The position numbers and the translations under genes are program-made. Shown piece by piece: positions 58,259-64,000 of a stretch of 64,000 nt of DNA (positions within the stretch are counted from its first letter, which is position 1; each line of letters begins with the position of its first letter). Source of the stretch: Methylobacterium sp. R2-1 (lineage in GTDB: Bacteria > Pseudomonadota > Alphaproteobacteria > Rhizobiales > Beijerinckiaceae); contig NZ_JACHWM010000001.1 in NCBI RefSeq assembly GCF_014191355.1, forward strand, positions 310,001-374,000, given 5' to 3'. Below the pieces are notes generated by a model. That model was not told the DNA's origin, ran no database searches, and was given only the letters and a program-made list of their open reading frames with translations.

Positions 58259-60073
58259 GTGGCGGCTGGATCGGCAACCCATTCGGGCGGCCGTCAACGG
58301 GGGGATGAGACGGTGAGCGACAGGCGCGACACGAACGAGATTGCCGCCGCACTCCGGCAGTGCAAGGCGGCCTTCCTGGGGGTGGCCGTGATGAGCGGCC
58401 TCGTGAACATCCTCTATCTCACCGGTTCGTTCTTCATGCTCGAAGTCTACGACCGCGTGATCCCGAGCCGCTCCGTGCCCACCCTGATCGGGCTGGCCGC
58501 GCTCGCGCTCGCGCTCTACGCGTTCCAAGGCGTACTCGAGACCATCCGCGGCCGCATCCTGGCCCGCGTCGGCGCGGCACTCGACGAGTCCCTGAGCGGG
58601 CGTGTGTTCGATCTCGTCGTGCGCGCGCCACTCAAAGGCGTGAGCCAGGGCGACGGCCTTCTGCCCCTGCGCGACCTCGATCAGATCCGCGCCTTCCTGT
58701 CCGGCTCCGGCCCGTCGGCCTTCTTCGACCTGCCGTGGATGCCGTTCTACCTCGCGATCTGCTTCCTGTTCCATCCACTGATCGGCGTCGCCGCCCTCGT
58801 CGGCATGGCCATCCTGATCGCCCTGACCTTCCTCACCGACCGGGCCAGCAAGGGCCCGACGCGGGAGGCCACCGGCCACGGAATGCGGCGCAACGGTCTC
58901 GCCGAGGCGGGTCGCCGCAATGCCGAGGTGCTGGCGGCCATGGGCATGCAGGAGCGCCTCGCCGCCCGCTGGGCCTCGGCCAACCGCGACTACATGAATG
59001 CGCATCAGGCCGTGGCGGATGCCGGGAGCGGTTTCGGCGCCGGTTCAAAGGTGTTCCGCATGGCGCTGCAATCGGGCGTGCTCGCGCTCGGCGCATGGCT
59101 CGTGATCCACAACGAGGCGAGTGCCGGCGTCATCATCGCGAGCTCGATCCTCGTGTCCCGGGCGCTCGCACCGGCGGAACTCGTGATCGCCAATTGGAAG
59201 GGATTCGTGGCCGCGCGGCAGAGCTGGTACCGCTTGTCCGAATTGCTTGCCCGGATGCCCCAGGGCGCGAGGCCGCACGCCCTGCCGGCCCCGAGCGAGA
59301 CCATCACCGTCGAGGGGGTTAGCATCGCGCCGCCCGGCACGCCGCGCCTCGTCGTGCAGGATGTCAGCTTCGGCCTCCGGGCAGGGCAGGGGCTCGGCAT
59401 CATCGGCCCCTCGGCTTCGGGCAAGTCCTCGCTGGTCCGGGCCCTGGTCGGCGTCTGGCCGCCCGTGCGCGGGAAAGTCCGCTTCGACGGCGCGGCCCTC
59501 GATCAGTGGTCGAGCACGGATCTGGGCGCGCATATCGGCTTCCTGCCGCAGGAGGTGGAGCTGTTCGCCGGCACGGTGGCCGAGAACATCGCCCGCTTCG
59601 AGCCGGACGCCTCGGCCGAGGCGATCGTCGCGGCAGCCAAGGCGGGCGGCGTGCACGAGCTGATCCTGCGGCTGCCCGAGGGCTACGACACCCGCATCGG
59701 CGAGGGCGGCTCGGGTCTCTCCGCCGGGCAGCGCCAGCGCGTCGGGCTCGCCCGCGCACTCTACCGCGAGCCCTTCCTCGTGGTGCTCGACGAACCCAAC
59801 GCCAATCTCGACAGCGAGGGCGAGAACGCCCTGACGCAGGCGATCCTCGGTGTGCGCCAGCGCGGCGGCATCTGCGTCGTCGTCGCTCACCGGCCGAGTG
59901 CGCTGGCCGCCCTCGACCTGATCCTGATGATGGCCGACGGTCGCGCCCAGGCCTTCGGGCCGAAGGACGAGATCCTCAAGCGCGTGCTGCGTCCGGCGCC
60001 GACCCCCGTTCCGGTCGCCGCCGAGGCTCCGGCCGCCCAAGTTGCCGCGCCCACGATTCGTGAGAGTGCCTGA
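58259..60073 (+). CDS. prsD: Type I secretion ABC transporter ATPase/permease (PrsD-like)
   Basis: A 604-residue fused permease-ATPase that powers one-step export of proteins. The membrane domain (about 35-310) opens with FLGVAVMSGLVNILYLTGSFFMLEVYDRV, typical of the PrtD/AprD/PrsD group, and has no N-terminal C39 peptidase. The nucleotide-binding domain (about 345-575) has Walker A IGPSASGKSS, signature LSAGQRQRVGLARAL and Walker B LVVLDEPNANLD. The GTG at 58259 has AGGAG just upstream; a GTG at 58313 is an alternative. The next gene overlaps it as TGATG. Confidence 0.9.
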   Translation: MAAGSATHSGGRQRGDETVSDRRDTNEIAAALRQCKAAFLGVAVMSGLVNILYLTGSFFMLEVYDRVIPSRSVPTLIGLAALALALYAFQGVLETIRGRILARVGAALDESLSGRVFDLVVRAPLKGVSQGDGLLPLRDLDQIRAFLSGSGPSAFFDLPWMPFYLAICFLFHPLIGVAALVGMAILIALTFLTDRASKGPTREATGHGMRRNGLAEAGRRNAEVLAAMGMQERLAARWASANRDYMNAHQAVADAGSGFGAGSKVFRMALQSGVLALGAWLVIHNEASAGVIIASSILVSRALAPAELVIANWKGFVAARQSWYRLSELLARMPQGARPHALPAPSETITVEGVSIAPPGTPRLVVQDVSFGLRAGQGLGIIGPSASGKSSLVRALVGVWPPVRGKVRFDGAALDQWSSTDLGAHIGFLPQEVELFAGTVAENIARFEPDASAEAIVAAAKAGGVHELILRLPEGYDTRIGEGGSGLSAGQRQRVGLARALYREPFLVVLDEPNANLDSEGENALTQAILGVRQRGGICVVVAHRPSALAALDLILMMADGRAQAFGPKDEILKRVLRPAPTPVPVAAEAPAAQVAAPTIRESA

Positions 60074-61419
60074 TGTCCTCGACGCTTGCCCCCCTGAGCG
60101 GCCTCGCCCCGGCGCTGCCGCGACCCGTCGCCCATGGCTCGATCCGGCGCCACCTCGCCGTCGCAATCGGCCTCTCGGTGGCGCTTGTCTTCGGTGTTGG
60201 CGGCTGGGCCGTCTTCACCGACATCTCGGCCGCCGTGATCGCGCCGGGCCAGCTCGTGGTCGAGACCGACGTCAAGAAGGTGCAGCACCCCACCGGCGGC
60301 GTCGTCGGGCAGCTCCTCGCACGCGAGGGCCAGCGGGTTGCCGCCGGCGACGTGCTGATCCGCCTCGACGAGACCCAGACCCGCGCCAACCTCGACATCG
60401 TCCTCAAGGCCATGGACGAGCTCGCTGCGCGGCGTGCGCGCGATGAGGCGGAGCGCGACGGCTTCAAGACCATCACCTTCCCGCCCGACCTCATCGCACG
60501 CATCGACACCGACCCGACCGTCGCCCGGCTGATCGACGGCGAATCGCGCCTGTTCGCCTCCCGCGTCGCCGGCCGCGAGGGTCAGAAGGCGCAGCTGCGC
60601 GAGCGCATCGACCAGCTCCGCCAGGAGATCGCCGGGCTCACCAAGCAGGCCGAGGCCAAGGATCGCGAGATCAACCTGATCGGCCACGAACTGGGCGGCG
60701 TGCGCGACCTCTACGCCAAGAACCTCGTGCCGCTCTCGCGCGTCACCGCACTGGAGCGCGATGCCGCGCGGCTGGAGGGCGAGCGCGGGCAGCTCGTCGC
60801 CTCGACGGCCTCGGCGCGGGGCAAGGTCGCCGAGACCGAATTGCAGATCATCCAGATCGACGGCGAGATGCGCACCGAGACCGGCAAGGATCTGGCCGAG
60901 ATCCGCGGCAAGTGGTCGGAGCTGCGCGAGAAGCGTGTGGCGGCAGAAGATCAGCTCAAGCGCGTCGAGCTGCGCGCGCCGCAGGACGGCTACGTGCACC
61001 AGATGAGCGTGCACACGGTCGGCGGTCTCGTCGTGCCGAGCGAGCCGGCGATGCTGATCGTGCCGGCCTCCGACCAGCTCCTGGTCGAGGTGCGGGTGCA
61101 GCCGCAGGACATCGACAACGTGCGGGTGGGCCAGAAGGCGGTGCTGCGCTTTGCGGCCTTCAACACGCGCACGACGCCGGAGATCGACGGCGAGGTGGTG
61201 CGGGTCTCGGCCGACGTGACCCAGGACGCCAAGACCGGGCAGAGCTACTACACGGCGCGCATCCGCATCCGCGAGGACCAGAAGGGGCGACTCGCGGGTC
61301 TGCGGCTGGTGCCGGGCATGCCGGTGGAGTCCTACACCCAGATCGGCGAGCGCTCGGTGCTGTCCTATCTCACCAAGCCGCTGACCGATCAGATCGCCAA
61401 AGCGTGGCGCGAGCGCTGA
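60073..61419 (+). CDS. prsE: Type I secretion membrane fusion protein (HlyD family, PrsE-like)
   Basis: A 448-residue periplasmic adaptor linking the ABC ATPase to an outer-membrane channel. One membrane segment (HLAVAIGLSVALVFGVGGWAVF, about 27-48) is followed by a lipoyl-like half (GGVVGQLLAREGQRV), a long coiled coil (about 165-305), the second lipoyl half (ELRAPQDGYVHQM) and the C-terminal PGMPVESYTQIGERSVLSYLTKPL typical of the family. No TolC-like protein or secreted substrate gene is adjacent. Confidence 0.9.
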   Translation: MSSTLAPLSGLAPALPRPVAHGSIRRHLAVAIGLSVALVFGVGGWAVFTDISAAVIAPGQLVVETDVKKVQHPTGGVVGQLLAREGQRVAAGDVLIRLDETQTRANLDIVLKAMDELAARRARDEAERDGFKTITFPPDLIARIDTDPTVARLIDGESRLFASRVAGREGQKAQLRERIDQLRQEIAGLTKQAEAKDREINLIGHELGGVRDLYAKNLVPLSRVTALERDAARLEGERGQLVASTASARGKVAETELQIIQIDGEMRTETGKDLAEIRGKWSELREKRVAAEDQLKRVELRAPQDGYVHQMSVHTVGGLVVPSEPAMLIVPASDQLLVEVRVQPQDIDNVRVGQKAVLRFAAFNTRTTPEIDGEVVRVSADVTQDAKTGQSYYTARIRIREDQKGRLAGLRLVPGMPVESYTQIGERSVLSYLTKPLTDQIAKAWRER

Positions 61420-61431
61420 CAATCTTGCCTC

Positions 61432-61464
61432 GGAGGCGGGTTGTCTGATAAGGCGACCGCCTCC
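61432..61464 (+). other. Stem-loop upstream of rpmJ
   Basis: GGAGGCGG pairs with CCGCCTCC, and inner G-U-containing pairs extend this to about 13 pairs around a TGATAA loop. There is no T-run. It could be a Rho-assisted end of the secretion operon or part of an rpmJ leader. Confidence 0.35.
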
Positions 61465-61571
61465 CCGCGATGTCGCTGACGTCATCGCCGGAGCGTCCTC
61501 GCGGCGCTCCGTTCCTTCGAGACACCTTGAACAACAGGCGGCCGGTCTCGATCCGTGCCGATGTGAGACCG

Positions 61572-61697
61572 ATGAAGATTCGCAACTCGCTCAAGTCGCT
61601 GCGCGCCCGTCACCGTGACAACCAGCTCGTGCGCCGTAAGGGCCGCGTCTACGTCATCAACAAGACGCAGAAGCGCTTCAAGGCTCGCCAGGGCTGA
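61572..61697 (+). CDS. rpmJ: Ribosomal protein L36 (zinc-free form)
   Basis: A 41-residue 50S subunit protein beginning [18 protein letters not shown] and ending KRFKARQG. It lacks the four zinc-binding cysteines of the 37-residue L36 form and matches the longer cysteine-free type usual in alphaproteobacteria. The ATG at 61572 is fixed by the family start; a longer upstream frame is not conserved. Confidence 0.94.
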   Translation: MKIRNSLKSLRARHRDNQLVRRKGRVYVINKTQKRFKARQG

Positions 61698-61786
61698 TCC
61701 CGGCGGCTGATCGGTCCTGCCGCGAATCATGCGCGGCACCGAAGCGCGTTGACGGAAGCCGGGTTCGGGGTGGAAGCTCCGGACCC

Positions 61787-62392
61787 ATGGACGTTCGCCG
61801 CACTCCTCTCCTGACCGCTCTCTGTCTCGGTCTCGCCTTCTCGAGCACCGGCCACCCGGTAGCGGCGGCTGCCGACAAGGCGCGACCTGAGAAGGAGCGC
61901 AAGGCGCACCCGCCTGTCAGCCTCGAAGATCTCTACACCCGCCTCAAGCAGGCCGAGGACGAGGCCGAGGCCAAGGCGATTGCCACCCTGATCGAGCGCC
62001 GCCTCGGCCGATCCGGCAGCGCGACTGCCGATCTCCTCTCCGACCGCGCACGGCAGGCGATGGGTGGCAACGATCTGCCGCTTGCCGTCGAGCTGATGGA
62101 CCGCGCCGTCGCCCTGGAGCCGAACTGGTCCGAGGGCTGGAGCCGGCGGGCGACCCTGTTCTGGCGCCTCTCCGATTCTGCGACCGCCATCGCCGACCTG
62201 CAGCGCGCCCTCGTGCTGGAGCCACGCCACTTCGAGGCCTGGGCCGCCCTCGGAAAGCTCTACCTCGCGCAGGACGACAAGGGCCGCGCTCTCGACGCCT
62301 TCCGCCGGGCGGAGGCGCTCTACCCACAATGGGACATGCTCAAGAAGGCAATCGAGAAGCTGACGCCGGATGTAGAGGGGCGCGACCTCTGA
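61787..62392 (+). CDS. Exported TPR-repeat protein
   Basis: A 201-residue protein with a signal peptide (TPLLTALCLGLAFSSTGHPV, cleavage near residue 28), a charged linker, and three tetratricopeptide-like repeats from about residue 85 (MGGNDLPLAVELMDRAVALEP, then FWRLSDSATAIADLQRALVLEP and LYLAQDDKGRALDAFRRAEALYP). TPR domains bind partner proteins; the partner is unknown. The next gene starts ten bases after its stop, so the two probably form one unit. Confidence 0.82.
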   Translation: MDVRRTPLLTALCLGLAFSSTGHPVAAAADKARPEKERKAHPPVSLEDLYTRLKQAEDEAEAKAIATLIERRLGRSGSATADLLSDRARQAMGGNDLPLAVELMDRAVALEPNWSEGWSRRATLFWRLSDSATAIADLQRALVLEPRHFEAWAALGKLYLAQDDKGRALDAFRRAEALYPQWDMLKKAIEKLTPDVEGRDL

Positions 62393-62402
62393 AACGCGCG
62401 TC

Positions 62403-63398
62403 GTGAGCCTCGCCGGCCTCCTGCGCTTCGCCTCGGGCTTCGTCGCGGTGGCCGTCGGGCTCGTCGCGCTGCTTCTCGCCTGCGCGGCCATGGCGACGCG
62501 GGTGATCGCCTGGCGCGTCGAAGCCCGCTATCGGGGAGCCGACCGAAGCGTCGACATCGCGGGCGGCCGCATCGCCTACCTTGAGGACGGGCCTGGGGAG
62601 GAGGCACGGGCCACACTCGTCCTGCTCCACGGCGCCTCGTCGAACGCCTATGACCCGATGGAGGGCGTTGGACGTCATCTCTCGCGTGCGGGCTTCCGCG
62701 TCATCGCCTTCGACCGTCCGGGATATGGCAACAGCGACCGAATCGGCGGTGCGGACGCCGCCTCGCCCGCCTTCCAGGGCAAGGTGCTGGGGCAGGCTCT
62801 GGACCGCCTAGGGACCGGGCCGGTGATCCTTCTCGGCCACTCGTGGTCCGGTGCGCTCGCCTTGCGGATGGCCCTCGACCGTCCGGAACAGGTGGCCGGG
62901 CTCGTCCTCGTCGCGCCCGTCGCGATGCCGTTTCCCCCACAACCGCTGCCCTGGTGGGCGAAGGTCGCGCTGACACCACCCGTCACGTGGTTGCTGACCC
63001 GTACCGTCGCCGTGCCGCTCGGCCTGTCTTACCTGCCCTCGGTCGCGGTCAGCGTTTTTCGGCCGGAGCGGGCGGTCGAGAACTATATCGAGGCGAGCCG
63101 CGCGCCGCTGATCCTCCGGCCGGGTTCGGCGCTCGCCAACATTCAGGATCTCGCCGGCCTTCCCGCTGCGATCGCCGAGCAGGCACCGCGCTACCAATCG
63201 ATCGGCGTCCCAAGCGTCATCGTCGCCGGGGAAGCCGACCCGATCGTCCAAACGCGCTTGCAGGCCGATCCGCTGAGCCGGGCGATGCCGCACGCCCGGC
63301 ATGTCGTGCTGCCGGGCGCCGGACACATGGTCACCTACACCGCCCCCGACCGGCTGGTGCGCGAAGTCGAGACCCTGGCGGAGGCGGTGGGACGCTAG
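62403..63398 (+). CDS. Membrane-anchored alpha/beta-fold hydrolase
   Basis: A 331-residue alpha/beta hydrolase. A hydrophobic N-terminus (about 8-32) suggests a membrane anchor. The hydrolase core has oxyanion motif LLHGASSN, FDRPGYGNSDR, nucleophile Ser in GHSWSG, the acid Asp in GEADPI and the histidine in PGAGHMV, so the catalytic triad is complete. A cap domain lies between. The substrate is unknown. The GTG start is chosen because no ATG occurs before the anchor. Confidence 0.85.
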   Translation: MSLAGLLRFASGFVAVAVGLVALLLACAAMATRVIAWRVEARYRGADRSVDIAGGRIAYLEDGPGEEARATLVLLHGASSNAYDPMEGVGRHLSRAGFRVIAFDRPGYGNSDRIGGADAASPAFQGKVLGQALDRLGTGPVILLGHSWSGALALRMALDRPEQVAGLVLVAPVAMPFPPQPLPWWAKVALTPPVTWLLTRTVAVPLGLSYLPSVAVSVFRPERAVENYIEASRAPLILRPGSALANIQDLAGLPAAIAEQAPRYQSIGVPSVIVAGEADPIVQTRLQADPLSRAMPHARHVVLPGAGHMVTYTAPDRLVREVETLAEAVGR

Positions 63399-63437
63399 CG
63401 TATCGCCTGGCCATGAAATCCAGGGCGATACGCTAGC
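63394..63437. repeat. Long inverted repeat after the hydrolase gene
   Basis: GCTAGCGTATCGCCTGG (63394-63410) and CCAGGGCGATACGCTAGC (63420-63437) pair over 17 positions with one bulged base and a nine-base loop. The left arm overlaps the hydrolase stop. It may be a bidirectional terminator or a dispersed element. Confidence 0.7.
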
Positions 63438-63447
63438 CTCTTGTCTT

Positions 63448-63493
63448 GCATCGGCTTTCTCCGAAAGCCGGCGGCCACCGTTCGGGAAGATGC
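63448..63493. repeat. Palindromic intergenic element of the Rhizobiales type
   Basis: The segment starts GCATCGGCTTTC and ends GGGAAGATGC, with GAAAGCCGGCGGCCACCG in the centre. Its layout resembles the short dispersed palindromes, with a GGAAAACCGG-type core and GCATC/GATGC ends, that recur between genes in Rhizobiales. Only one copy is seen here. It lies just past the pyruvate kinase stop. Confidence 0.45.
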
Positions 63494-63494
63494 T

Positions 63495-64000
63495 CTAGGC
63501 CCGCTCGGCGTGTTCGCGGGTAACGAAGGCGATGCGTACCATGTTCGTCGCGCCTGGAATGCCGAACGGCACGCCCGCCACGACGATCACGCGATCACCG
63601 ATCTCGGCAAAGCGCTCGCGCACCGCGAACTTCGCGGCGCGGAAGGCCATGTCGTCCACGTCGCTGGCGTCTTTGGTGACGATCGGATGTACGCCCCAGG
63701 CCATGGTCAGGCGCCGCGCCGTCTCGCGCTTCGGTGTCAGGGCAATGACGCTGGCATTGGGTCGCGCACGCGCCAGCCGCAGCACCGTCGAGCCGGAATG
63801 GGTCCAGGCCATGATCGAGCGCAGGCCGAGCGCCTCGACGATCTGGTGCGCCGCCGCCGCAATGGCATCGGAGGCGGTCGGCTCGGGTTCGGAGCGCTGC
63901 GCCATCAGGATGGACCAGTAGAGCGCGTCGCGCTCCACCTGTTCGGCGATCCGGCTCATGGTGCTGATCGCCTCGACCGGAAACTGACCGGCAGCACTCT
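63495..64000 (-). CDS. pyk: Pyruvate kinase, C-terminal part, 5' end outside window
   Basis: Pyruvate kinase converts phosphoenolpyruvate and ADP to pyruvate and ATP. The visible 168 or so residues include ESAAGQFPVEAISTMSRIAEQVE, from the end of the barrel, and the allosteric C-terminal domain (AWTHSGSTVLRLARARPNA, ALTPKRETARRLTMAWGV). The ending GVPFGIPGATNMVRI is the family pattern. The frame continues past the right edge, so an ATG at 63959 is internal. Confidence 0.93.
   Translation of the reverse strand, partial: SAAGQFPVEAISTMSRIAEQVERDALYWSILMAQRSEPEPTASDAIAAAAHQIVEALGLRSIMAWTHSGSTVLRLARARPNASVIALTPKRETARRLTMAWGVHPIVTKDASDVDDMAFRAAKFAVRERFAEIGDRVIVVAGVPFGIPGATNMVRIAFVTREHAERA

Overview
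The window is GC-rich (roughly two thirds G+C) and densely coded. Its gene content points to a pink, facultatively methylotrophic alphaproteobacterium of the Methylobacterium/Methylorubrum group. The main reasons are an aerobic-type photosynthesis cluster (crtCD / crtEF-bchCXYZ-pufQBALMC) with PpsR/CrtJ-type operators, a large trehalose/alpha-glucan operon, the rimP-nusA-ylxR-infB-rbfA-truB operon, and an alphaproteobacterial-type L36. The genus is inferred from gene content and protein style, not from a database search.

Layout. 1-2.8 kb: the 3' part of a copper P1B-ATPase, overlapped by a CueR-type regulator. 2.9-4.1 kb: an M20 amidohydrolase. 4.2-12.2 kb (minus strand): the translation/transcription operon rimP-nusA-ylxR-infB-rbfA-truB, with a terminator-like leader hairpin in front of rimP. 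12.4-12.8 kb: the remains of a CatB-type hexapeptide acetyltransferase. 12.9-19.3 kb: asd, two exported or unknown proteins, speG, a CobW GTPase with a Zur-like box, a TetR regulator and a DUF2852-like protein. 19.5-35.6 kb: a five-gene operon of about 16 kb for trehalose and glycogen-like glucan, in which three of the five proteins are multi-enzyme fusions (MalQ-TreY, GH13-GlgE, TreS-maltokinase). 35.6-44.4 kb: ynfA, a spore-photoproduct-lyase-like radical SAM protein converging on endonuclease III, an exported protein, dapF-mtaB, an RluA-type synthase, and ftsY-yciB. 44.4-57.9 kb: the photosynthesis gene cluster. 58.2-64.0 kb: a type I secretion ATPase plus membrane fusion protein, rpmJ, a TPR protein, an alpha/beta hydrolase, and the 3' end of pyruvate kinase.

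How the parts work together. In the photosynthesis region, crtE/crtF/crtC/crtD make spirilloxanthin-type carotenoids, bchC/bchXYZ convert chlorophyllide to bacteriochlorophyll a, and puf encodes the LH1 antenna and the reaction centre with a tetrahaem cytochrome. Two TGT-N12-ACA palindromes sit where a light/redox repressor would control both divergent units. In the glucan region, TreS-Mak-GlgE-GlgB builds branched alpha-1,4-glucan from trehalose, while MalQ-TreY and TreZ release trehalose from glucan, so one transcript could encode a trehalose-glucan cycle.

The most striking observation is that pufL, the L subunit of the reaction centre, carries a one-base insertion at 55303-55305 that breaks the frame in mid-protein while every neighbouring bch and puf gene is open. 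Either this copy of the strain lacks a functional reaction centre or the assembly has an error at that G-run. I found no convincing tRNA, rRNA, CRISPR array, prophage or insertion sequence.
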